A stretch of 64,000 nucleotides of DNA from positions 4,521,572 through 4,585,571 of the forward strand of contig OX388325.1 of NCBI GenBank assembly GCA_947579605.1, in the 5' to 3' direction. The number at the start of each line of letters is the position of its first letter. Positions within the stretch are counted from its first letter, which is position 1. The DNA is from Athripsodes cinereus. Its lineage: Eukaryota > Arthropoda > Insecta > Trichoptera > Leptoceridae. Position numbers and translations under genes: made by a program. Below are positions 55,060 to 64,000 of this stretch, in pieces. Under the pieces are notes generated by a model. The model was not told the origin of the DNA and ran no database searches. It saw only the letters and a list, made by a program, of their open reading frames with translations.

Positions 55060-56525
55060 ACATCGCAGTTCTGCAAATCATGTCATTAAAAAGTTTAAGT
55101 GTAGGTATAAATTAAGGGTTACTTCAGGATAAGTGTCACGCTAAGAATACATTAAAATATTGGACCTATGAACAAGGACCATGTTATATTTAGTTTAGTT
55201 AATTCCCCATTGGTAATTCGATCTGTCTTCCATCACCTACAAATATATGTACATAACTATGCTATTTGGTAAATAAATGTGTCAGATTTCGTACCGAGAA
55301 CTTCTGAAGGTTGGGGGGGATGAGACTTTTTCCCAATCCATCGCACAGTTTGCTGGGTTCACGTGTCTTAATTATTACGAAAAACACGGTAGGTATACCT
55401 TTGTTCTATCAAACGTACCTAATTATCGCAATTCCGAATTCGTCTCCGTTACTACAACTGTTTGGGCCAATTCTAATTGTGGTTGATCTCGGGTTGTCCC
55501 TATGTGGAGGTGAAAGAATTTGTGCGAAATGTTTCATTTATCAAAAATTATCACAATTCTTCCGATCCTTGCAGCAATCATATATTATGGTCCTATCATT
55601 TTTTCATTCCCATTCCGTTTTTCATTGTGAATCCGTACACATCGCGCCGCCTATAATTCGTTACCGCGTCAATATATTTCACCGCTTATAAATAAAATAA
55701 TATATAAATTTACAAACCCGCATAAATTAATATTAAAAATTACCGCACATTAAATCAATTATTATTATATATATAAAAGAAGTGAATTTGTGTGAGAGGC
55801 AAGGCGAATTCCAGGTTCCAGACTCCTCATCCAGAAGGTAAGTGGAACATTCTTGCATTTCTTCTCATTTTCATCTTTGGACAACGCTTCCGCATCACCA
55901 ACAACTATCTCAAATTCTAAGACCCCACGCCTGAAACCATCATGACCCCACCTACCCCTACATCTTCACTGTAAATCCTAACGAACTTTTATATTTGTTT
56001 TTGTTTTAATCAGTATAGATCAGCACCTCATGATGCGAACTCGAGGTCCACAAAACCAGTCGTGTGTTAGTCATACTCAGCAGTAACATAAAACAATAAT
56101 AATAAATATTTATTTTATTTGTCAATTTAGGCATTTTTACAGGATTTTCACACCTACGTGAGTGAAGATGATCACATCTCCCAATATCGAGTCAATCTGA
56201 GATGGCTAACAGACTGTGCATCAATGAAGTCGATTCTATATTTTGTTACTCGTTTTCAAAACACTCTATTCCACGTTTTTTACCTACTATTCAAAAGAAA
56301 ATTTCGAGTATTTAGCGAGCCATGGCCTACCATTGCCATCCAATAACGACCATCTTCGGGCAATTCCTACACACAGTACCAATTATTTCTCGAAATCATT
56401 CTCAGTTTAAGGTGCTCGTTGTTGAAACAATATTCTTTCTCTGCATAGAGATTCACATTCGCTCAATATTTTTAAATCTTCAGTTAAAGTTTTCCCCTCT
56501 TTCACAATAAACCGTTTCTAAAACA
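55060..56525. other. Region without recognisable genes
   Basis: The plus-strand frames at 55277-55691 overlap in different frames, show no known motif and lack a clear codon bias, so I do not call genes. A block at 56395-56520 (GTTGAAACAATATTCTTTCT) resembles 37010-37110 and is probably a family I coding-end remnant. Confidence 0.4.
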
Positions 56526-56529
56526 ATCA

Positions 56530-56665
56530 CATCAAAGTACAAGGAATTTCGTGGGAGGAGGTGACGCGATTGGCACAGAGACCCTCTGAATGGAGGAGGC
56601 TGATTTCTGCTCTACGCTTCCGAGAGGAGCGTTGAGGGCGACGATGATGATGATGATAAGAAAAA
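56530..56665 (+). repeat. Family C non-LTR 3' end with (GAT)n tail
   Basis: Encodes a diverged ISWEEVTRLAQRPSEWRRLI, then GAGGAGCGTTGAGGGCGACGATGATG-type tail (given partly). Fourth plus-strand copy. Confidence 0.72.
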
Positions 56666-57395
56666 AAGTTTGTCTTCTAACTCAGTGTCCGTTATGGGAA
56701 GGGTAAGATTTGTAAAGTCTAGAATTGAATTTAGGAAATCTCTAGAGTTCAGGGGGCCTAAAATGGCCACATTGAGCAATTCATCTACGATTCATATTTG
56801 GTGAAATGTTGCCGTTATATTGTTTTACAATTCCTAATATGAACCTATTATTATTCATTTAAAGTGGCCTTTTTAGCCCCCGTACTCTACTCAGGTCGAT
56901 AAATCTTTTTGAATGAACATACAAGCGCTCTTTAGACGATTCAATTACCTGGTTTTAAGTATTTTTTTATTGAGAATGGACGTAGTCCGAAAAGCTTTTG
57001 AAAATAAATAAAACTTTAAGTGAAAGACGCAGTGTTTAAATTTCATCAAACCGAATAATAAATTAAATTACTGCTAAGTGTCGTTACTTTCATTTTCGCC
57101 CTAAACATCGACATGCATAATTTGATAGGTGAAATATGAGATAGCATTTTTTTTGTCATCATTGTTTATGGAAATATTAGAAATGACATTCATTTGCGTT
57201 CTAACGACGCCAGAGTCGACGTAACGACGCAAGACGCTTAAATAACCTTCTATTTATTCAGGAGAGAGCTTATCTTTCAGGACACCCATTAAAGTAAAAG
57301 TTCAGACAGGGAACATTGTCTACGTAATATATTATTTATATTTATATAGAATTTAATGTGTTGTTAAAACTTTCGAAACGCGATGATATTTTTCG
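56666..57395. other. Region without recognisable genes
   Basis: AT-rich, with GGGGGCCTAAAATGGCC at 56750 and its approximate inverse AAGTGGCCTTTTTAGCCCCC at 56860-56881, which may bound a small hAT-like MITE. Otherwise nothing I can support. Confidence 0.4.
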
Positions 57396-57397
57396 GA

Positions 57398-58310
57398 GTT
57401 TTGTATTGTGTTTTTTTTTGTTCATCAGTGTACTGTATTGTGTACAAAACGTTATCAAAGTCAATCAAGATTTTTGTTTTTTGTTGACACGCTGTTCACG
57501 AAGCCGAGACTCTACCCCCAGGCTACCGACGAACTCGAACATTGTTTACAATAATACAAATTAAAACATTTATCATAGAAAATATCAGTTATACAATGCA
57601 ATGTACAGGGAGCGAGTTTATCGCTAAAATGCGATGTCTTCCAACTAACCCTTTATGTTTTTGATCAGCGTTTTTTTTTCTTCTTAAAAACGTTATCCAA
57701 GTCAATCAAGATAAGTCAGAGGTTTTTGTTTTGGGCTTTTTTCTATTAGTGTTATGTGTACAAAACGTTATCAAAGTCAAACAAGACAAGTCAAATATTG
57801 TCGCTTTATGTTTTTGATCAGTATTTTGTATACAAAACGTTATCGAAATCAATCAAGATAAGTCGGAGGTTTTTGTTTTGGGATTTTTTTTATAAGTGTT
57901 TTGTATACAAAACGTTATCCAAGTCAATCAAGATCAGTCAGATAATTTTTGCTTTATATTTTTGATCAGTGTTTTGTATACAAAACGTTATCCAAGTCAA
58001 TTAAGATAAGTCAGAGGTTTTTGATTTGTGCTTTTTTTAGTAGTGTACAAAACATTATCAAAGTCAATCAAGAAAAGTCGAAATCTGTTGCTTTACGTTT
58101 TTAATCAATATTTTGTATACAAAACGTTATCCAAGTCTATCAAGATAAGTCAGAATTTTTATTTTGAGTGTTTTTATCAGTGTTTTGTGTACAAAGCACT
58201 ATCAAAGTCGATCAAGATAGGTCAGAGGTTTTTGTTGTGTGTGTTTTTTTATAAGTGCTATATGTACAAAACGTTATCCAAGTCAATCAAGATATGTCTC
58301 AAAAACATAT
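57398..58310. repeat. Tandem array of about 73-bp units with dimeric pattern
   Basis: Ten units share TATACAAAACGTTATCCAAG and TCAATCAAGATAAGTCAG. ACAAAACG-type anchors lie near 57444, 57686, 57760, 57832, 57907, 57980, 58047, 58119, 58191 and 58265. Two linker types, A (AGGTTTTTGTTTTGGG) and B (TTGTCGCTTTATGTTTTTGATC), alternate for most of the array. The first unit is separated by an insertion at 57482-57660. A repeated VYKTLSKSIKIS frame is a by-product of the period. Confidence 0.85.
57482..57660. repeat. SINE and non-LTR fragments inserted in the tandem array
   Basis: CACGAAGCCGAGACTCTACC and CAGGCTACCGACGAACTC are the A-box end of the tRNA-derived SINE (minus strand). They are followed by sequence with ATGTACAGGGAGCGAGTTTA, the inverse of the end seen at 63530-63660 and 5010-5130. 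Confidence 0.6.
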
Positions 58311-58499
58311 TAACATACTTGATTTACAAGAAATATATCGTGCGTTTGAATCCTTATTCCGCGTAAATCGAAGAAAATTGATCTTTTTGTTTGCACTTCT
58401 GTGTTTTGCAACATCATAGCATTTCCCACAAATGAGGCAGCCATTGATCAACCAACATACCTACAATAAACAAACTGATTATCTTCTTCATATAATATG

Positions 58500-58900
58500 C
58501 ATAGTTATATGCCTATTCGAAATGTGGCTCCATCGTCGAATGCTTAGAATGCCCTGGACCGACACGGTTACCAATACCGAAATCCTGAGGCGAGCTAGAG
58601 TTGACAGGGAGCTGTTATCAACCATCAAGGTTTGGAAAAATACCAACTTCTCCAACTGATATTGAAGAGGAAAATTGAGAGACGCCGAGGACTTGGTAGG
58701 AGACAGATGTCCTGGCCGCGAAACATAATGGAGTGGACCGGCATCTGAGTATGGAAGAGCTGTTCCAAGCAGTGCAGGAAAGGGACAAGTTCGACGAGGT
58801 GATCGCCAACGTTGGGGGGATCGACAAGGCAACTGAAGACGAAGATATGCCCACTGATAACGAACTGCTGAAATCCTGAGACTAGATGGTACTGGAATCG
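58500..58900 (+). pseudogene. Family E non-LTR C-terminus, plus strand
   Basis: Encodes FEMWLHRRMLRMPWTD, VTNTEILRRARVDRELLSTI, then after a deletion/frameshift (the YLGHILRG block is lost) LILKRKIERRRGLGRRQMSW. It ends near DNA for the diverged SPTLGGSTRQL. Homologous to 40011-40426. Confidence 0.72.
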
Positions 58901-58989
58901 CCACCTAAATAATTTCCCAAAAACTGGAAGCTTAGGTCAGAAAAGGAAAAAAAATATCCCTTAGTTAAGAAAGACATTCAAAAGAAATT

Positions 58990-59400
58990 ACACATCTCAT
59001 AACATAACATAACATGCATAGACAATTCACACAGATCGAGCTGGTCCCAAATTAAGATTTGAATCTTGTACTACGGGTACTAACACGACGATACACATAT
59101 CGCATTATTCTATGGTGCTTGTTGAGCATTATGATCGGGGTGTTTCTCGCATTGTGCTCGGTGAGTGTGTAATGTTTGTGTAATGTATTTTCTTGTTTTT
59201 TTTATGCTTTTTATATTGTTAATATGTATCGGAAAAAAGGCTTTCTAGCTGTCATGCAGATATATGGTTATTATAGCTATAAATAAATAAATAAATATAT
59301 AAAATGCACTAAACACATACATGTAACACCCAGACCCAAGATAATTTGAAAAAGCTCATTCTTCAATCTGCCCTGGCCGGGAATCGAATCGAACGAGAAA
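58990..59400. repeat. Dispersed repeat (SINE-like) with an (AAATA)n-tailed insertion
   Basis: ACATGCATAGACAATTCACA and AACACATACATGTAACACCC match 16020-16185. Between them lies about 190 bp ending in (AAATA)n at 59283-59298. The right end GGCCGGGAATCGAATC is tRNA B-box-like in reverse. Confidence 0.6.
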
Positions 59401-59870
59401 CTATTTTGTTCCAGACAGATTATAAAATTTTCTCTAAATAACATATGTAGGTAATCATAATATTATATAATATTCAACTGCGCAAAATATTTTATAATAA
59501 AGGTAGGTATTCATAAAAATAATGGATTTTTTAATTTTGTTAATCCTCTTAGTTAGACCAGGTGCAAAAATTTGTAAGCTTACTATATATTAAAACAGAA
59601 AATTCCACACAATTATACATTGGGGACAGGGCGTAAAATAAAATTAACAACAAGCTTTGTATAAGTATAGAGAAAAAAAACGGAAATAGTTAAATATAGA
59701 AAATAATATTGGCCAGGCTTTTTTAAATCGTACTTTCGTAATTAGAACTTTTTCTTTATTTATATTGAGTCGACGTTAATTTTGTAAAACTCCATGTTAA
59801 CATATGGAAAAAAACACAATTGGTTTTAGTTTTACTTAAAATTTTATTGAGTTGTGACCGGTTTCGACTT

Positions 59871-60394
59871 ATTTATTTATTTATTATTTTTGCACATCAT
59901 CATTAAATAACAGTGCTAATAAAATAATATATAATTTAAAAAAAAACTAGGATGAAAATTATGCAGTGGTGAGATTATCACTATAAAGTGATTTCTTCCA
60001 TCTAACCACGACACATTGATATAAACTTAGTGAAAACAAATTTACTTACAAAAAATATGAACAAAACATCAATACACAACAAACGAAAAAAAAAGAAGAA
60101 AACATAGATACATACATACCATCAAGCCGCTTCCCTCGCGGGGTAGGCAGAAAGGATCGAGCGCCTTCCTTCTATCCTTGCATACATCTTTCGCTTCCGT
60201 CACTGTCATACAATTCCTCATGCATGCTCTCCTGTTCAATGTGCTCAACACGTGACCGTCCTGTAGGATTTGATTTAAATGATCTTGCCATTTAATCCTA
60301 GGACGTCCACGTCTCCGAGCACCATTCCTCTCAGCCAAATAGCCAAAAAAGAAGAAAACAACAAAATTTAAAATAATATTTGACACACACCATT
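59871..60394 (-). mobile_element. Family I non-LTR 3' end inserted in the left TIR, itself interrupted
   Basis: The typical family I 3' end (TTGCACATCATCATTAAATA, ATCACTATAAAGTGATTTCT, CCACGACACATTGATATAAA) continues after 60360 with AAATTTAAAATAATATTTGACACAC-type sequence known from 37150-37200. Confidence 0.75.
60105..60344 (-). pseudogene. Family A subgroup non-LTR C-terminus with 16-bp target duplication
   Basis: Flanked by AAAAAAGAAGAAAACA at 60089-60104 and 60345-60360. The minus strand encodes LAERNGARRRGRPRIKWQDH, LNQILQDGHVLSTLNRRACM, RNCMTVTEAKDVCKDRR and FCLPREGS. It ends in a (TATG)n/(TACA)-like tail. The frame is open, but only the C-terminal end is present. Diverged sister at 23095-23312. 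Confidence 0.83.
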
Positions 60395-60897
60395 ATAAAA
60401 TCATTGTCAAACTAATGTACCTAATTACATACCGTGTTGTTGCTTAAATACTATGTCTCATTCATTATGTAAAACCAACTGTTTATCTCAATCTTTCCCA
60501 AAATAAAACTTGCATTGAATAAAATCATATTTCTATGAACATATTGTGTATGCGAAGACATACAGTCTTATTAATAAAAATCCGCCAAACCATGGTTGAA
60601 CCACTGATTTCGTGATCCGCCTATAAGCGTTTGAACCACCGATCAAATTTTCTTTAAAAAATTACAAATTACGAAACTGGTGTTCTGTCACACGAAAAAA
60701 GTGTCTATTATCACAAGAAAAACAACTGATTGAATTAAATTCATATTCGGATACTACTTAAGCGTATTTTTAACCCAAACCAACTCCGATAAATTGTAAA
60801 ATAACTGCAAAACGTACATGTAAACCCGCATAGCAAACATCTGACGTAAAATCCAACATGGCGGGCAGATGACGCCGATTTGAACCACCTTACTTAA

Positions 60898-63123
60898 CCC
60901 TCTGGCTACCAATTTAAATTGGCTAGTCCTGGAATTTTTCTTTGAATGTATTTTGGGTTTATATATTTTTTGGTGATTTTTGGTGAAAAAATTTTTTTTT
61001 TACCTTTTACCATTTTTGCGGGGGCTCCATGTGCCCGTACAGGCACATTGGTAGTTAAGGGATACATTACAAACTCTATGAAGTAGTTACTAAATATTTT
61101 TTATTCACATATATTCTACAAAAATATGTATAAAATAAATTGAAATAGGCTTAAATAAATGTAAAATACATTTTTTTATATATTATTAATCTAAGTTTAG
61201 TACATATAAAATATAAATATAGCCCTTCAATATCAATATTGCATAATTTTGAGTGTGTTAAAATTTTTGTAAGATATTAAGATATAAATAATTAATTAAA
61301 TAAATTCAACACATAATTATAATATAAGTATCTAATGAATATAGCATGTAATAAAAAAAAAATTAATAAACAACTGTTTCCTGAATTTCTCACCAGATAT
61401 ATAAACCAATTAGCTTATTATTTGGTGTGAAAATCGAGAAAACAGTTACGTTCTGCGACCAAACAAAGAACCACACCACATCGTTGACACTTAATGCTGC
61501 TCTTTCTTTGGACACAGTGCTTACATCTCTGCCGCTTTTCATCAAACACAGGAAGATGTCCCTGACCATCGGCCATAACCCTAGGTGACAACGTTGCTCA
61601 TTTCGGCGTGGTTGACCCGATATCATTTGAGGGCCGACCTCTCTTCTTCTGAGAATTGTCCCAAGTAGACATCAGAACTCTAGCAAGATTTGATCGGAAC
61701 TCTACTAATGGAATTGGTTTTTCACCTAATTGACTGCAGTGTCGTTTATACAGAATCCATGCATTGACGACACTCATGTCAATTAGGTGAAAAATAATTC
61801 TTAGGTAGAAACGCTTACTTCTGATGTCTATTCGGTACAACTCCACCAACATGTTGTGTTGATCAACCCCTCCCATATTTTTATTGTATATGGAAATAAT
61901 CTCGGGACAAGTCACACCAATTGTGGCTGAATCAGCCTTCGACCAGCGTTGCACCGTAGTGATAGGTTCGATTCCGAGATATGATGATACCACATGAACC
62001 GGTTTACGATCGAGCCATTTCACAGCAAAGACATTAGAATCCCTTTCTCATCTATAGTCATATGAACCACGACCACTTGCTTTCAGTACTGCATCAGTCT
62101 GAAAGAACATATGAAAATACTGTAACGGTGACAAAACTTTATTCGGTGCAGAAAAACTAACGCTGCAAAAAGAGTCAACCACGTCGGGGGTTCTGTGCAG
62201 CCAACGAAGTGTTCTGCCTTCTACTGCCCCTCTCCTTCTTCACCTTGTTCTTCCACGTTCTGGAAAAGAAAACAAATGGTGAATATAGATATATTTATGG
62301 ACTCGTTTGAATTTCTACATTAAGTTCGTAATAGATTGAATTTTTAATATAAATTAAAGAGATACAGGAAGATATTGTAAATAATTTATATGCATACTAT
62401 AAAAATAATAGTGTACCTGTAATTCTACATCCATTCTCATCATCGTGGATAATGCTGGAGCATCCAAGGGAGCTTCCTCATTGAAATCGAGGTACTCCAC
62501 CTCCAGGAATTCCTCATCATCGCTCATTTCATCTACCTCTGAAATATCTCCTTCCAGCAACATACAAATATCTTCGCTGGTTAAATGTTGGCGTGCCATC
62601 TGGAAATAAATTATATTTTTCATGTATTACAATGGTTTTTAGTAAATAACTTAAGTATTATCATTCGTTTCACCAAATTAAAAATACACGAAATTTTTCC
62701 CATACAAATAAATGGCGTGTGTAATGTATCCCTTGACAACCAATGTGCCACCTCGGGAACACGTATCTTTATTGAAATATTTTTGACATTATCAATTTAA
62801 TTAATTCAAAACAGTAATAAATATATAATATAAGGTATGACACATGTAAAAAAAATATGCTTGAGATAAACAACAACACTTACCTTTAAATATATATAAT
62901 CAAAGTTTGTAAACACAGATATCGCACGTGCCGGCAAAACTCCAAACTTCGAAATGGAATGACGCTTCAAATTAGGTTGCCAACAGATAAACACTAATTC
63001 TATCATAGACAACCAACCTTTTTAAACAATTTAAGCATAAACATTAAACTCATAACTAGCCAGGTGCATTAAAATTAATAAAATTCTTCATGTGCCCGTA
63101 CGGGCACATTGGTAGCCAGAGGG
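60898..63123 (-). mobile_element. piggyBac-family transposon, internally deleted, 2226 bp
   Basis: Flanked by TTAA at 60894-60897 and 63124-63127. Perfect 16-bp terminal inverted repeats CCCTCTGGCTACCAAT. Next to the right TIR is the palindrome GTGCCCGTACGGGCAC; a one-mismatch version lies near 61030 in front of GGGATACATTAC, whose inverse is at about 62720. The transposase (minus strand) is partial. It is unrelated in sequence to the element at 14013. Confidence 0.93.
61405..62599 (-). pseudogene. piggyBac transposase (PGBD-like), core deleted
   Basis: Probable first exon 62599-62417: MARQHLTSEDICMLLEGD then acidic SEVDEMSDDEEFLEVEY, ending at a CAG|GT donor. An acceptor (TTTTCCAG) precedes 62259. 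The next part reads TWKNKVKKERG in one frame and SPLQYFHMFFQTDAVLKASG in another, then hits a TGA. It continues KWLDRKPVHVVSSYLG, NKNMGGVDQHNMLVELYRID, FHLIDMSVVNAWILYKRH. The C-terminal finger (CKHC, KCQRCGVVLC) follows in a third frame. The segment with the first two catalytic Asp residues is missing, and the second Asp of the MGGVDxxD box is Asn. It cannot transpose itself, but its ends look mobilisable in trans. Confidence 0.87.
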
Positions 63124-63529
63124 TTAAATCACCTTACTTAAACCACCTCGAGAGGCGGATCAACCACTTTTAAACTAGGTTCAAGCTGATCAACGTTTAT
63201 CAATACGTTTTTTGTCTGATCGGTGGTTCATCTCCTTCTAGAAATTTAATCTACGTTTATTAATAAGACTGTTAGTGTTTAAGCAACAACACGGCATGTA
63301 ATATTAGTTTCACATGACTTTATAAGTCGAAACCGGTCACTACTCAATAAAATTTTAAGTAAAACTAGAACCAATTGTGTTTTTACCATATTTATAGAAC
63401 TTGTTCCATTAGAATACTTTCGAGTGTCCTGTAAAAGACAACTGATTTCCCTGCTGTTATATTCCATTTACATTACAAAATAATAAAGCAATTTACATTT
63501 AAAACTGTAATGATATTCAGTGGCGATAT

Positions 63530-63660
63530 TTTTTCCAACTAACCACGATTAACTTGCCCTCTGTACATTGAATTGTATAACTGACATTTTTATGATACTT
63601 TGTTTTGATTTTATTGTCACCAATGTACAGTGAAGAATAATTTATTAAATAAATAATTTT
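63530..63660 (+). repeat. Non-LTR 3' end, GCCCTCTGTACATTGAAT type
   Basis: It shares CTCTGTACATTGAAT, TATTTTTATGA and ACCAATGTACAGTGAAGAAT with 5010-5130, ending in (AAATA)-like sequence. An inverted piece lies at 57590-57650. Confidence 0.6.
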
Positions 63661-63714
63661 ATTATTATTTTTATCGCAGAAGTGAAGATGCTTAATTTTG
63701 ATGCTTCACTAATT

Positions 63715-63775
63715 AATACCTGCCTCTTACAGGTTACTCAAAAAATACTGAAAAGAGTGGGAGACCGTTTCATTG
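63715..63775 (-). repeat. Family B fragment
   Basis: ACCTGCCTCTTACAGG and AAGAGTGGGAGACC as in 54115-54170; short and diverged. Confidence 0.5.
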
Positions 63776-63854
63776 TCGAGGAATCGATAAGATATGTAAA
63801 TCTTGTAAATTTAACACACCATATAAGGCTTAAGAAAAGACAACGAGACCTCAT

Positions 63855-63921
63855 TTAGTAGTGGCTTGGACGGGAATTGAACCCGAAACCCATCTTGTCG
63901 CGAGATGTGCTTTGTCCAATT
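63855..63921 (-). repeat. tRNA-like SINE head
   Basis: On the minus strand GCTTAATTGGACAAAGCACA is followed by GGGTTCAATTCCCGTCC (B box). A related A-box piece (GTGCTTTGTCCAAGTAAGCT in plus orientation) lies near 10990. The acceptor stem is not complete, so this is treated as SINE-derived. Confidence 0.5.
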
Positions 63922-63981
63922 AAGCTGGATACTTCCAAGTTGGATACTTTCAAGCTGGATACTTCCAAGCTGGATACTTCC
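63922..63981. repeat. Four tandem units of 15 bp
   Basis: AAGCTGGATACTTCC four times, the second with two changes. Being a multiple of three, it gives a false SIQLG-repeat frame on the minus strand. It ends at a junction with AAAAAAGGCAACTCCT (family N sequence). Confidence 0.88.
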
Positions 63982-64000
63982 GAAAAAAGGCAACTCCTTA

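Larger units (their letters stand above)
59803..63390. mobile_element. TIR element holding a piggyBac and nested retroposons
   Basis: The outer arms 59803-59870 and 63324-63390 pair with only a few differences (TATGGWAAAAACACAATTGG at the ends, GACCGGTTTCGACTT at the inner side). The pairing resumes at 60395 after an insertion (ACATACCGTGTTGTTGCTTA against the inverse at about 63277-63300) and again at CAGTCTTATTAATAA (60568 and 63265). Without nested insertions the element would be about 0.8 kb. It has no transposase of its own. Superfamily not determined. Confidence 0.78.

Noticed and set aside
55277..55691. Possible novel protein-coding gene
   Set aside because: Two overlapping frames in the same stretch, no domain motif, no repeat match and no splice context that I can defend.
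57756..58366. Repetitive protein-like frame with VYKTLSKSIKIS repeats
   Set aside because: It arises because several tandem unit lengths are multiples of three. The unit is clearly a DNA-level repeat, and frame is lost wherever unit length changes.
63811..63993. Repetitive SIQLG minus-strand frame
   Set aside because: A by-product of a 15-bp tandem repeat next to a SINE fragment.

Overview
The window looks like AT-rich intergenic DNA from an insect. The main evidence is the mix of transposons: a BEL/Pao retrotransposon, R4/Dong-type retrotransposons with a restriction-like endonuclease, many short non-LTR 3' ends with microsatellite tails, piggyBac and hAT elements, and tRNA-derived SINEs. 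A lepidopteran would fit, but nothing here proves the order. I found no intact host protein gene, no rRNA, no certain tRNA and no CRISPR array. The only host-gene-like sequence is a broken calexcitin-type EF-hand gene fragment at about 48.3-48.6 kb on the minus strand.

Layout. 0-2.1 kb: the 3' part of a BEL/Pao pol (integrase) and a probable 3' LTR. 2.7-7.6 kb: non-LTR fragments, two oppositely oriented hAT MITEs with 8-bp target duplications, and an R4/Dong 3' end. 7.6-13 kb: short non-LTR relics and a foldback MITE. 13.5-16 kb: a MITE, then a decayed piggyBac (14013-15880) inserted at TTAA inside a SINE. 16-23 kb: SINEs, MITEs, an 83-bp perfect inverted repeat and a 583-bp TIR element. 24.1-24.8 kb: four tandem 163-bp units with a hammerhead-ribozyme-like core. 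26-33 kb: more MITEs and two further R4/Dong ends. 35-41 kb: a TIR element, non-LTR 3' ends, and a repeat carrying three insertions with target duplications. 41-48 kb: tandem arrays, a hAT MITE, a 529-bp TIR element and the calexcitin-like relic. 50-58 kb: CR1/L2-like and RTE-like relics, foldback elements and a roughly 73-bp tandem array with a dimeric pattern. 59.8-63.4 kb: a TIR element that holds a second internally deleted piggyBac (60898-63123) in its interior and a doubly nested non-LTR insertion in its left arm.

No operon-like or cooperating gene set is present. The biology visible is transposon turnover: insertion into older insertions, internal deletion of transposase genes that leaves ends intact, and tandem amplification. 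The items most worth a second look are the tandem hammerhead-like repeats, the palindromic subterminal motifs shared in style by two unrelated piggyBac elements, the perfect 83-bp palindrome, and the calexcitin-like relic.
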